DNA of 28,477 nucleotides from an uncultured Lachnospiraceae bacterium (GTDB taxonomy: Bacteria; Bacillota; Clostridia; Lachnospirales; Lachnospiraceae). Every line of letters starts with the position of its first letter. Position 1 is the stretch's first letter. The notes under the pieces are model-generated. The model had not been told where the DNA came from and did no database searches. It saw only the letters and a program-made list of their open reading frames with translations. Position numbers and translations under genes: made by a program. The stretch lies in NCBI GenBank assembly GCA_910587105.1, contig CAJUMB010000048.1, forward strand, positions 1 through 28,477. The letters are read 5' to 3'. Below are positions 9,076 through 17,316 of the stretch, in pieces.

Positions 9076-10125
9076 ATGAAAATGAAAAAAATGTCAACAG
9101 TCATTCTTGCAGGAATCATGACACTTACTATGACAGCATGTGGATCAGGGAACAGTTTGTCTGAATCAGACAGCCAAAATCATGCCGGAAGTGCCGAAAC
9201 AGAAGCAGCTTCCAAGACCCAGGAACCAGAAAACACTTCCAAGGACAGCGGTTACAAAATACTTCTGGCATCCTATGACCAGTCCATCTATCCGGGGCTT
9301 GAACAAAAAGGCGTGGAAGCTGCCTGTGAGGAGCTGGGAATGGAAGTCACTGTCCAGTCCCCGGCCACTTATCCTGATCTGGCCTCTCAGGTCCAGATCA
9401 TAGAGACCGCGGCTGCGGACGGAGTGGACGCCATCATTGTACATCCAGTTGACTCAGAAGGAATCTGCGATACTCTGCAAAAGGCGGCAGACCAAGGAAT
9501 CGCCGTATTTGTCATTGATACCCAGACCGCCGATGAGACAGGAACACTTGGGTTTTACGGCTCCAACAACTACAATCTGGGCGTAGAAGCCGCCCAGCAG
9601 ATGGCTGAGGCATTGGACGGAAAAGGCGAGGTAGCCATTCTCGCCGGAAATGAGGCTGCCCTTGCCCACTATACCCGCAGAGACGGTATGCTGGATACTT
9701 TCAAAGAAAAATATCCAGATATCTCAGTAGTTGACGTCCAATACGATAATGTGGACGCCCTGAAGGCAAACCAGATGGCCAGTGCCTTTATCCTTACTTA
9801 TCCAAACCTGAATGGTATGATGTGCACCGGAGAAGTGGGGCTTTCCGGCATTTTATCCGCAGTGGATGAGGCAGACAAAACAGGCGCCTACACCATTGTG
9901 GGATTTGACTCCGGAGCTAACACCAATCAGGCCATCAAAAACGGCTCTATCATCGGTTCCGTTATGCAGAGCCCTTACCAGATGGGATATCTCTCGGCAA
10001 AAGCCGCCTATGATTATCTCCACGACGGCAGGGAACCGGAAGAATATGTAAACGACACCGGACTGCTGTTTGTGACAAAAGACAATATAGACACAGAAGA
10101 AGCCCAGAATGTAATGTATGAATAG
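9076..10125 (+). CDS. Sugar-type ABC transporter substrate-binding lipoprotein (periplasmic-binding protein-like, PBP4/RbsB class)
   Basis: A 349-residue extracellular lipoprotein with the lipobox MTAC (Cys22), followed by a low-complexity Ser/Glu/Thr linker (~25-60) and a ribose-binding-like fold. Recognisable segments are a VEAACEELGMEV helix, VDAIIVHPVDSEG, AVFVIDTQ and IVGFDSGANTNQAIKNGSIIGSVMQSPYQMGY. The ATG follows AGGAGG with a 7-base spacer. Ligand specificity is not readable; the class includes ribose, xylose, autoinducer-2 and polyol binders. The neighbouring methyltransferase-like gene hints at a methylated compound, which is inference. Confidence 0.93.
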   Translation: MKMKKMSTVILAGIMTLTMTACGSGNSLSESDSQNHAGSAETEAASKTQEPENTSKDSGYKILLASYDQSIYPGLEQKGVEAACEELGMEVTVQSPATYPDLASQVQIIETAAADGVDAIIVHPVDSEGICDTLQKAADQGIAVFVIDTQTADETGTLGFYGSNNYNLGVEAAQQMAEALDGKGEVAILAGNEAALAHYTRRDGMLDTFKEKYPDISVVDVQYDNVDALKANQMASAFILTYPNLNGMMCTGEVGLSGILSAVDEADKTGAYTIVGFDSGANTNQAIKNGSIIGSVMQSPYQMGYLSAKAAYDYLHDGREPEEYVNDTGLLFVTKDNIDTEEAQNVMYE

Positions 10126-10139
10126 GGAGGTATCATTCT

Positions 10140-11387
10140 ATGACATCCAAAGAACGCGTAAAAACATCATTTTCCCATCAGCAGCCTGACAAAATGGCCA
10201 TAGATTTCGGAGGATTCGCCTGCTCCCAGATGAACGCACAGGTAGTAGAAGGACTCCGCAGCTATTTCGGACTGGAAAAAAGGCCGGTAAAAATCCTGGA
10301 TATGTCCACAATGACCGGTATCATAGATCCGGACTTGATGGCTGCTATGGGAGGGGACGTACAGTTTGCCGATCCCAGATACGACACCTTCGGCCACAGA
10401 AACGACAACTGGAAAGAATGGACCTATCAGGGCAGTACCGTCCTCATCCCCGGAAACTGTACGGTCACAGATGACGGCAGAGGGGGATACTATGTCTACC
10501 CTATGGGAGACACCTCGGTAAAACCCAGCGGGCACATGCCAGCCGGAGGATTTTATTTTGACAATATTACCCGCTCCCCCGAATTTGACGAAGACAAGGC
10601 AGACCCCGCCCACAACCTGGAGGACTGCCAGGTGATCTCAGATGATGACCTGGCCTATTACCGCAGTGTCGTGGACAATTATAAGGACAGTGGAAAGGCA
10701 CTGGTCATTTCTCCCGGTTATTACGCATTGGGTGACGCCGCCAATATTCCCGGACCCAATATTAAAGAGCCGAAAGGGATTCGAAATCTCTCTGAGTGGT
10801 ATATGGCACCGCTCCTCTACCCTGATTATGTCCATGCCGTCTTCGAGGAGCAGACCAACAGAGCCATTCAGACGTTTCAAAAATGCTATGAAGTTCTGGG
10901 CAATGATATTGATGTTATGTACATCTGCGGCACAGATTTCGGTACCCAGAGAGGACCCTTCATCAACCCTGATGTATTCAAGGAATTTTATCTTCCATAT
11001 TATAAAAGGATGAACGGATGGATTCATCAGCATACCCAGTGGAAAACGTTAAAGCACAGCTGCGGAGGCATTTTCCCCATCCTCCCCCTGCTCATTGAAG
11101 GAGGATTTGATGCAGTCAATCCTGTCCAGTGTTCCGCCGCAGGTATGGACCCTCAGACCTTGAAAGATACATATGGAAAAGATATTCTTTTCTGGGGAGG
11201 CGGCGTTGACACACAAAAGGTTCTTCCTTTTGGAACACCGGACGAAGTAACCGAACAAGTAAAACAAAGATGTGAAATTTTCTCAAAAGACGGCGGGTAT
11301 ATTTTTAACACCATCCATATCATTCAGGCTAATACACCTATAGAAAATATTGCTGCCATGCTGGAGACTATAAAAAACTTTTCATAA
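10140..11387 (+). CDS. Uroporphyrinogen decarboxylase (UroD/MtaA/CmuA)-superfamily protein, probable methyltransferase-type
   Basis: A 415-residue soluble protein of the URO-D superfamily. It carries His306-x-Cys308 in KHSCGGIFP and Cys331 in NPVQCSAAGMD. This H-x-C-x(n)-C arrangement is the zinc site of the MtaA-like corrinoid-dependent methyltransferases, and heme-pathway UroD lacks it. The C-terminal FNTIHIIQANTPIENI is also usual in MtaA-like members. It starts 14 bases after the binding-protein stop, with GGGAGG upstream, so it belongs to the sugar ABC operon. A role in removing a methyl group from the imported compound is plausible. No corrinoid protein or reactivase gene is present in the window, so the acceptor is unknown. 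Heme biosynthesis is unlikely from context. Confidence 0.85.
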   Translation: MTSKERVKTSFSHQQPDKMAIDFGGFACSQMNAQVVEGLRSYFGLEKRPVKILDMSTMTGIIDPDLMAAMGGDVQFADPRYDTFGHRNDNWKEWTYQGSTVLIPGNCTVTDDGRGGYYVYPMGDTSVKPSGHMPAGGFYFDNITRSPEFDEDKADPAHNLEDCQVISDDDLAYYRSVVDNYKDSGKALVISPGYYALGDAANIPGPNIKEPKGIRNLSEWYMAPLLYPDYVHAVFEEQTNRAIQTFQKCYEVLGNDIDVMYICGTDFGTQRGPFINPDVFKEFYLPYYKRMNGWIHQHTQWKTLKHSCGGIFPILPLLIEGGFDAVNPVQCSAAGMDPQTLKDTYGKDILFWGGGVDTQKVLPFGTPDEVTEQVKQRCEIFSKDGGYIFNTIHIIQANTPIENIAAMLETIKNFS

Positions 11388-11390
11388 GAA

Positions 11391-11543
11391 CTGCATGAAA
11401 ATAACATGCAGCAGCTTTGCGGGAGATTTGCCCCTCATTTTTAGTTGACGCACCCCTTATTCGCGGCAAATCTCCCATATCATACCCTTTGGATGCAAAT
11501 TACAGCGCACGGTTGCCATAAAGTACTTTTCAAACAGGCTCTG
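11391..11543 (-). repeat. Palindromic MITE-like element, diverged copy D (also 3' end structure of converging genes)
   Basis: Read on the minus strand it begins CAGAGCCTGTTTGAAAA, continues ACTTTATGGCAACCGTGCG, and then has the GGGTATGATATGGGAGATTT block shared with copy A. It contains a 12-bp stem GGGAGATTTGCC (11421-11432) against GGCAAATCTCCC (11465-11476). It starts only four bases after the LysR stop codon and extends to just after the plus-strand methyltransferase-like gene. The right end is not clean: instead of a terminal repeat there is a CTGCATG/CATGCAG hairpin (11391-11411). No U-tract follows, so ordinary terminator function is uncertain. Confidence 0.65.
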
Positions 11544-11547
11544 GAAA

Positions 11548-12465
11548 TCACAGCCGCTCACGCACAAACGCAGCAAATTTCTCTGCCCATTCCCCCAGCT
11601 TCTCACCTTTTTTCTTAATATACCCAAAGGACACCGGCGTCTCATCCCCATACAGAGAAATACCGCTGTATTCTTCCGCTGACATCTCCGCCATCTCACC
11701 GCTCAGGTAATCTCCGCTGACATTTCCTAAATCCGTATGGCGCAGAAGCTTGTTCATCAAATAATCGCTGTTGGTAACCACCGATACTTTCTGTTCCAAC
11801 AGCTCCTTTTTTTCCTGATTTTCCAGATCCCAGTAATGATTCAGGGTAAATCCGTCCCCGTAACACTGAACCAGCCGCAGCCTCTCCATTGGGATTTCCT
11901 CCAGGGACTGGGCCTTTGACAGAGGATTATGCCTGTTAAAATACAGCATGGCTCTCACCCGTTTCAACTCCTCATATTCCAGATGATTTTTCCCCAGCCT
12001 GTATTGAAAAAGCTGTATCTGTGGTTCCATCACATGGACGAAACCCAGCTGGTCCTGGCCGGATGCGCACCTTTTTATAATATCTTCCACACTTGCAGCC
12101 ATGAAGTAAAAACATACATCTGCATCCCGGTTCTCTGTGTAAAATTCCGTCAGCCGGGCCGCCATCCATGAGCTGGGATTGGTGGACACCCTCAGCTCCT
12201 CCACCTGGTCCTGGCCGGCAAAGGACAAAAGTCCCTCCACATTTTCCAGAATCCGGCATGCATACTCATAGACTCTCTGGCCCCGCCTGGTGAGCCGAAT
12301 CCCCTGACCCTGCCGGACAAAGAGATCGAATCCCAGTTCTTCTTCCAGCGATTTGATCACCTTGCTCACATTGGGCTGGGTGGTATACAGTTCTTCTGCG
12401 GCCCGGCTGATGGACCGGCGCCGGGCGCATACCGCCAGGTATTGTAACTGTTTGATTTCTATCAT
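11548..12465 (-). CDS. LysR-family transcriptional regulator
   Basis: A 305-residue regulator. The N-terminal winged helix-turn-helix is clear: IKQLQYLAVCARRRSISRAAEELYTTQPNVSKVIKSLEEELG, then LFVRQGQGIRLTRRG. The rest matches the size of a LysR substrate domain but is poorly conserved. The ATG at 12465 has a weak upstream ribosome site. Its promoter carries the same 20-base element as both nickel/peptide transporter operons, so it may belong to their regulon or control them. It is convergent with the sugar operon and ends in the palindromic repeat. Confidence 0.92.
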   Translation of the reverse strand: MIEIKQLQYLAVCARRRSISRAAEELYTTQPNVSKVIKSLEEELGFDLFVRQGQGIRLTRRGQRVYEYACRILENVEGLLSFAGQDQVEELRVSTNPSSWMAARLTEFYTENRDADVCFYFMAASVEDIIKRCASGQDQLGFVHVMEPQIQLFQYRLGKNHLEYEELKRVRAMLYFNRHNPLSKAQSLEEIPMERLRLVQCYGDGFTLNHYWDLENQEKKELLEQKVSVVTNSDYLMNKLLRHTDLGNVSGDYLSGEMAEMSAEEYSGISLYGDETPVSFGYIKKKGEKLGEWAEKFAAFVRERL

Positions 12466-12591
12466 TCTTTAAATGCCTGCTTTCTATTGGTTCGAAAATA
12501 CCAGTACCGATACAAAACCCACATCATCACAGCAAAAAAAGAAAATATGCCCAGCCCCGGACATACCTTCTTTTTTCCTTGCTGTGGATAT

Positions 12592-12635
12592 ATCATATAA
12601 TACTGAGGCCGTCTGCGCAAGCCCGCCTGGGGGAT
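12592..12635 (-). promoter_or_regulatory. Promoter with C/G-tract operator-like element for the LysR gene
   Basis: Minus strand: element ATCCCCCAGGCGGGCTTGCG (12635-12616) overlaps -35 TTGCGC (12620-12615), then 17 bases, then TATGAT (12597-12592), a 5/6 match to the -10 consensus. It lies about 127 bases upstream of the LysR start and is the second of four copies in the window. Confidence 0.7.
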
Positions 12636-12841
12636 AATATTTTATAATTTTTTCTGCCTGTCTTTTCAGGGGCTGAACAACCCTTATCTATTTTTTATAT
12701 CCCCATGCCCGGGATATATTAACTGCGATAACATTTATATATACGCAGTAACAGCATATTGTCCTGATAAGAATGAATGTCTGAATATACGGTTGAGCAC
12801 TGCCTTTTCTTCTTTCGAAAGTCTATATTCTTTTGCCAGCT
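12636..12841. other. AT-rich non-coding spacer with dyads between LysR promoter and ATPase-nuclease gene
   Basis: No gene was found in this spacer. It contains an inverted repeat ATATCCC (12697-12703) / GGGATAT (12711-12717) and another, CTGCG (12723-12727) / CGCAG (12744-12748). Neither is followed by a convincing U-tract. They could be protein-binding dyads or transcript ends of the preceding ATPase gene. Confidence 0.4.
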
Positions 12842-14440
12842 TCAGACCACCACCTCTAAAATCTCCTTATCCCCGCAGATAATTTCCTTTGCCCCTGTCA
12901 CTTTATTTTTATTGAAATTAAAACTGAGCAAATATCCTCTTTTCACATGGCAGCTTTCCAGATAATCTGCCAGCTGGGCCTCCCCCCGTCTGTTATACTC
13001 CTCTCCCCGCCATATTTTTATTTCTATTATATATTGTCTTCCTCTGTAATCCACAATGATGTCTGTCCGCCTGTGATCCCTGGTTCTGGACTCGATGTAA
13101 TAATTTCCGGTTCCGTTAATAATGGGTGTCAAATACAACAGAAAAAATTTGCGTCCATAATCCTCCACAAATTTTTCATCAGCAGAACGATACAGATCTC
13201 CCCAGTGTACCAGGAACTTTTTCAAAACCAGCTCCATATTCAACATACCATTTTGTACAAACTGATTCTTATCCATAGTACCAGCTGCAAAAAGCTGATT
13301 ATTAACTTCCTCCTCTGATAAAAACAGATTATAAAGGCGCATCTCAAATATCCGGTTATCTACAGCCAGAACCCCTTGGTCGTTCTTCACAAATCCAAAC
13401 ATAGCCGCAATATCAATCACTGAATTGTCGGGATTAAACAGAACCCGATTGCCTGTAAATAACATAGCATACAGCATTTCCCGCAGTTTGGGGTATTCCT
13501 GAAGCTTGCCTGCCAGCGAATCAAACAGCGGCTCTTTCTCTGCCAAAAACCTTTTCACCGCTTCCAGAAATCCTCTCTTTTCCCAGACCAGATGGATGTC
13601 TTCAAAAGTCTCACATCCTGTTAATTCTTCGTCCATAATCTTGCAGACAGAAGATACAAGAACCGGATATCCTGAAGTGTAATCGTAAATCAATCCCGCC
13701 AGTTCAGCCGTATCCATGCCAGTCTGCCTGTCCTGCTCATACTCCTTTAACATCCCCTCTATCTCGTCTCTGGAAAAGCGCATATCCACTGTAAATTTAG
13801 CCGCAATGTTCCACGGGCTGTTTTTCTCATGGGCCTCTTCCGGACGAATCTTCATCCTGAGATTTCTGATATCATAAACCCCGGCCAAAATGACAGACCA
13901 AAACGTAGGCCGTGTCCTCTGGCGCTGGTATTTGTTCCGCAGCATCCCCAGAAAAGATAGAAAAACCGGATATCCACCTGCCTGGTCCACTTCATCAATC
14001 ATCAAAACTACCGGATATTCTGATGTCTGGCATACCCCAGTAATCAAATTCGATAGCGCGCGGAAACTGGCATCTTCTGCGTCCGGCCTGCTCATTCTCT
14101 CTAAGGCTTCCGCCGCCTGGGCTGCAATCCCCTGTGTCTCTCCATAAACAACCGTATCATACAAAAGCCCCGCAAATGTCTGGCAGAAGGTTCGTTCACA
14201 TTGGTATACATCTTCCGGTAATCCCTCAAAGCTGAGATAAAATACACAATACTTCTCCCGCAGTTTTTCCTGCAGCAAATCCAGCGTAGTCGTCTTGCCA
14301 TACTGCCTTCCCCGGTGGATGGAAAAATATTTTTTATGGTCCACAAGTGCTTTGATTTCCAAGATCCTTTGATCCAGATTTATCATATAATGTTCTTCCG
14401 AGTTACATGCGCCTTCCACATTAAAGTATTTTTTCGCCAT
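12842..14440 (-). CDS. AAA ATPase-like protein with C-terminal PD-(D/E)XK nuclease-type domain (paralog 1)
   Basis: A 532-residue protein. An N-terminal ATPase carries the atypical P-loop RGRQYGKTTTL (43-53) and Walker B VVLMIDEVDQ (144-153). A middle helical region follows. The C-terminus TDIIVDYRG...YIIEIKIW (D460, E473-x-K475) then QLADYL and GYLLSFNFN has the layout of the PD-(D/E)XK nuclease fold found at the end of this ATPase family. The ATG at 14440 (MAKKYFNVEG) aligns with paralog 2's start; the longer reading adds 18 basic residues. The gene is divergent from the Panacea pair and from its paralog at 15705. The function is not established; such genes are common and multi-copy in gut Firmicutes and Bacteroidetes. 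Nuclease activity is inferred from motifs only. Confidence 0.85.
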   Translation of the reverse strand: MAKKYFNVEGACNSEEHYMINLDQRILEIKALVDHKKYFSIHRGRQYGKTTTLDLLQEKLREKYCVFYLSFEGLPEDVYQCERTFCQTFAGLLYDTVVYGETQGIAAQAAEALERMSRPDAEDASFRALSNLITGVCQTSEYPVVLMIDEVDQAGGYPVFLSFLGMLRNKYQRQRTRPTFWSVILAGVYDIRNLRMKIRPEEAHEKNSPWNIAAKFTVDMRFSRDEIEGMLKEYEQDRQTGMDTAELAGLIYDYTSGYPVLVSSVCKIMDEELTGCETFEDIHLVWEKRGFLEAVKRFLAEKEPLFDSLAGKLQEYPKLREMLYAMLFTGNRVLFNPDNSVIDIAAMFGFVKNDQGVLAVDNRIFEMRLYNLFLSEEEVNNQLFAAGTMDKNQFVQNGMLNMELVLKKFLVHWGDLYRSADEKFVEDYGRKFFLLYLTPIINGTGNYYIESRTRDHRRTDIIVDYRGRQYIIEIKIWRGEEYNRRGEAQLADYLESCHVKRGYLLSFNFNKNKVTGAKEIICGDKEILEVVV

Positions 14441-14512
14441 ATTGATTCTCTCTTTTTTTAATTTACTGTTCCTGTGTGCGTACCATTTTAACATTTTGTT
14501 TTCTGTTTTTCA

Positions 14513-14574
14513 ATTATACCGTTCTTCCTAACACTTATAAAAGAATTTATTTCTTACAAATTTGCTATAAGTGT
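14513..14574 (-). promoter_or_regulatory. Promoter of ATPase-nuclease paralog 1, with inverted repeat facing the Panacea operon
   Basis: Minus-strand TATAAT at 14518-14513 lies 16 bases from TTATAA (14540-14535). The -35 sits inside one arm of an inverted repeat, ACACTTATA (14531-14539) / TATAAGTGT (14566-14574). The other arm overlaps a plus-strand TATAAT. One protein bound here could affect both directions. Confidence 0.5.
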
Positions 14575-14644
14575 ATAATGAAAAGTATACAGCACATTAA
14601 TATATTCTTATTGTGAATCCCATCTTTCTAGTGTATAATGAAAA
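14570..14644 (+). promoter_or_regulatory. Promoter of Panacea/toxin-like pair with 15-bp direct repeat
   Basis: TTGTGA (14611-14616), a 17-base spacer and TATAAT (14634-14639) form a near-consensus promoter about 48 bases before the Panacea start. The 15-base sequence AGTGTATAATGAAAA occurs twice exactly 60 bases apart (14570-14584 and 14630-14644), each copy containing a TATAAT. This suggests either tandem promoters or an autoregulatory operator. Confidence 0.65.
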
Positions 14645-14687
14645 CAAATTGATTGCGTTTAATAATTATAGAAGGGAGCTGTGAAAG

Positions 14688-15149
14688 ATGTTTTCAGTAT
14701 TTAGTGTGGCTGATTTCTTTTTAGCAAGAGCTTCTATGTCACCAAAGAAACTTCAAAAGCTTGTATACTACGCATATGCCTGGACTCTGGCACTCTTAAA
14801 TGAGACCATTGATGACCTGCATTTCCGTTTGTTTCATAACAGAATTGAAGCTTGGGTGCATGGACCAGTCGTACCCGATCTTTATCAGCAGTACAAAAGT
14901 TATGGATGGAAGGATATTCCACAGCTTAATGCGTATTCCGGCCCTGCATTTCCTGCCGATGTGGAAGACGTTCTGAACCAGGTATGGGATATATATGGAA
15001 CATTAAGCGCAAATCAGCTGGAAATGGTTTCCCATCAGGAGTATCCTTGGATCAACGCCAGAAATGGTGAAGCCGCCTACGCTGTATCATCGAACCAGAT
15101 TTTAGACAGAGATTTATTTTCTTTTTTCAATGAGCAGGCAAACAGTTAA
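14688..15149 (+). CDS. Panacea-domain (DUF4065/SocA-like) protein, putative antitoxin
   Basis: A 153-residue protein matching the Panacea/DUF4065 pattern: VADFFLARASMSPKKLQKLVYYAYAWTLAL, then F...IEAWVHGPVVPDLYQQYKSYG, and a C-terminal helix with LEMVSHQEYPWINAR. In established examples this domain is a general antitoxin fold that neutralises very different toxins encoded next to it. GGGAG lies about ten bases before the ATG. Its stop overlaps the next start (TAATG), so the two genes are translationally coupled in antitoxin-first order. The region is AT-richer than its surroundings, which fits horizontal acquisition. Confidence 0.85.
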   Translation: MFSVFSVADFFLARASMSPKKLQKLVYYAYAWTLALLNETIDDLHFRLFHNRIEAWVHGPVVPDLYQQYKSYGWKDIPQLNAYSGPAFPADVEDVLNQVWDIYGTLSANQLEMVSHQEYPWINARNGEAAYAVSSNQILDRDLFSFFNEQANS

Positions 15150-15609
15150 TGAAACCAAGAGTTAAAATATCAACACAGTTATCCGGACAAGATTTTAGAA
15201 TTGTAAAAAACAACGGAGTACTTGACAAAGATGCTCCGTTGCTTTTCACATTTTCAAACTTTAAAATGTCTCCAATAAATATTGATGGTGTATTCAACAA
15301 CTATTTTGGAGATGAAACTGAATATATCAGTTGGAAGTGCCTTATGAAAACGGTGCAACCCGTATCGTCTTCGAGCGAATTGACAACCTGATATCTTTTT
15401 TATTTTTGGATCCTAACCACCATATTTACATGAACCGCAAATACGTGGAACAAAACCATTCTTTATTTTATGACTTCTGCCCCGTTAACCTGAAAGGGAA
15501 CTGCCAGCGAATGGACTATCTCGGTACTTGTTTCGCTTTTGAATTTTTAGATGAACAAAAATATAACAACACTTATAACTACAAGTATGATCCAAATATA
15601 ACCGAATGA
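15149..15609 (+). pseudogene. Unrecognised partner of the Panacea antitoxin (putative toxin), interrupted by a frameshift
   Basis: The first part (from ATG 15149) encodes about 60 residues, MKPRVKISTQLSGQDF to GDETEYIS, then runs into a non-protein-like tail and stops at 15391. The -1 frame is open from 15322 and continues with LEVPYENGATRIVFERIDNL to KYDPNITE at 15609. Joining them near 15322-15345 gives one protein of about 153 residues. One missing base explains it. The family is not recognised; hydrophobic/aromatic content suggests a compact globular domain. A slippery heptamer for programmed frameshifting was not found, so mutation or a sequence error is likelier. The role as toxin is inferred from gene order only. 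Confidence 0.6.
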
Positions 15610-15704
15610 CAGCATCAGTGCCTGTACTTAATGATCGGTGATTAACGCTTTTAAAAACATCTGCTATCAATGATTATCTTCAAAAAAAGACGGTAAATAA
15701 TCTA

Positions 15705-17282
15705 ATGAAATATTTTAATACAAACGGAATCTGTTATCCAGAAGAACATTATATGATAAACATGGAAAAACGGCTGGCTGAGATCAGGGAGCTGGTGGAT
15801 CAACGGAAATATTTCACCATCAACCGGGCACGGCAGTACGGGAAAACTACTACACTGAATCTGCTGGTGCAGTACCTCTCTGACAGATATACGGTTTTCT
15901 TTATCAGTTTTGAAGGCATGGGAAGCGCAGCCTTTGGCACAGAGTCCGCTTTTTGCCATACGTTGTGCCGCCTGTTGTATGACACGGTTCATTATGAGGA
16001 AGTTCCTTCTCTTGATGAACCTGTGAAACGCCTTCTGTCAGAAACAGAAGAAAACGGCGGAATCCATGATATTCCCACGCTTTCCCGTTTCTTGTCCTGT
16101 CTGTGCCAAAACGCCGCCAGACCGATTGTACTGATGATTGACGAGACCGATCAGGTCAGTGATTATAAGGTATTTCTGGACTTTCTGGGTATGCTGAGAA
16201 GCCAGTACCTGAAACGGGCTACCCGTCCGTCTTTTCAGTCTGTCATACTGGCTGGGATATATGATATCAAGAATTTAAAACAGCGCATCCAGGAATCCTC
16301 CAGCCATATGCTCAACAGTCCCTGGAACATAGCCGCGGATTTTCGTGTAAATATGAATTTTCAACCTGAAGATATTGCCCAGATGCTGGGGGAATATGCC
16401 GAAGATAAAAAATACCCCGTGAATATACAGGAGTCTGCCCACGAAATCTACCGGTATACTTCTGGATATCCCTACCTGGTATCAAGAATTTGTAAATCCA
16501 TAGATGAAAACTGTGTACACCGTTCTCCCCGCGAATGCTGGTCAAAACCCGGCATTTCTGAGGCTGTAAAAACTCTTCTGAACGTAACTGACCCTTTGTT
16601 CGACGATATGTTGAAAAAAATTACCGACTGCAAAGAGCTAAAAGAAATCTTATACGCAATTCTTTTCCGTGGAGAAAGTTATCCGTATAATCCGGATAAT
16701 TTTCCAATCCAAATAGGAGTCATGTTTGGATTTCTCACAGAACAGGACAGCCGGGTGGTTGTGTCCAACCGAATATTTGAGACAAGACTGTATAATCTGT
16801 TTCTGTCGGAAGATCTCACTGACAGCATCATATACCAGTCCGGCGACCGGGAGAAAAACCAGTTTGTCAGAGATGGAAAGCTGAACATGGAACTTGTTTT
16901 GGAAAAATTCATGCTCCATTACCAAGATGTTTACGGAAACAGCACGGAGAAATTTCTGGAAAATAATGCAAGACGCATGTTTCTGCTGTATTTGAAGCCG
17001 ATTATCAACGGTACTGGAAATTATTATATTGAAGCGCAGACGCGGGATCAGACACGGACAGATGTTGTAGTAGATTACCTGGGCAAACAGTTTGTGATTG
17101 AATTAAAGCTCTGGCGGGGAGATGAATACCATAAACGAGGCCGCCGGCAGCTGGCTGAAGATTTAGAATACTACCATTTAGACAAAGGATATCTGCTCAG
17201 CTTTAACTTTAATAAAAATAAAACCACCGGGATTCGGGAAATATCTGTGGGGAACCGCAGAATCATGGAAGTGGTGGTATAA
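15705..17282 (+). CDS. AAA ATPase-like protein with C-terminal PD-(D/E)XK nuclease-type domain (paralog 2)
   Basis: A 525-residue paralog of the gene at 12842; by eye roughly half the residues are identical, most strongly at both ends. The P-loop is RARQYGKTTTL (41-51) and Walker B is IVLMIDETDQ. The C-terminus TDVVVDYLG...FVIELKLW (D453, E466-x-K468) is followed by QLAEDL and the same GYLLSFNFNKNK block. The start MKYFNTNG aligns with the paralog; no strong ribosome site precedes it. It lies 95 bases after the frameshifted partner gene on the same strand, so it may be co-transcribed with the Panacea pair. A hairpin terminator follows. Confidence 0.85.
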   Translation: MKYFNTNGICYPEEHYMINMEKRLAEIRELVDQRKYFTINRARQYGKTTTLNLLVQYLSDRYTVFFISFEGMGSAAFGTESAFCHTLCRLLYDTVHYEEVPSLDEPVKRLLSETEENGGIHDIPTLSRFLSCLCQNAARPIVLMIDETDQVSDYKVFLDFLGMLRSQYLKRATRPSFQSVILAGIYDIKNLKQRIQESSSHMLNSPWNIAADFRVNMNFQPEDIAQMLGEYAEDKKYPVNIQESAHEIYRYTSGYPYLVSRICKSIDENCVHRSPRECWSKPGISEAVKTLLNVTDPLFDDMLKKITDCKELKEILYAILFRGESYPYNPDNFPIQIGVMFGFLTEQDSRVVVSNRIFETRLYNLFLSEDLTDSIIYQSGDREKNQFVRDGKLNMELVLEKFMLHYQDVYGNSTEKFLENNARRMFLLYLKPIINGTGNYYIEAQTRDQTRTDVVVDYLGKQFVIELKLWRGDEYHKRGRRQLAEDLEYYHLDKGYLLSFNFNKNKTTGIREISVGNRRIMEVVV

Positions 17283-17316
17283 GCTGGTGCTCCATCCGGA
17301 CGGAAATTTCGTCGAG

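Noticed and set aside
12697..12717. Dyad ATATCCC...GGGATAT as a fifth copy of the shared operator element
   Set aside because: It lacks the GGCTTGTG half and no -10 box follows at the right distance; only the C-run/G-run symmetry is shared.
15315..15391. Programmed -1 frameshift in the putative toxin
   Set aside because: No X-XXY-YYZ slippery heptamer in the right frame and no obvious downstream stimulatory stem were found in the overlap.
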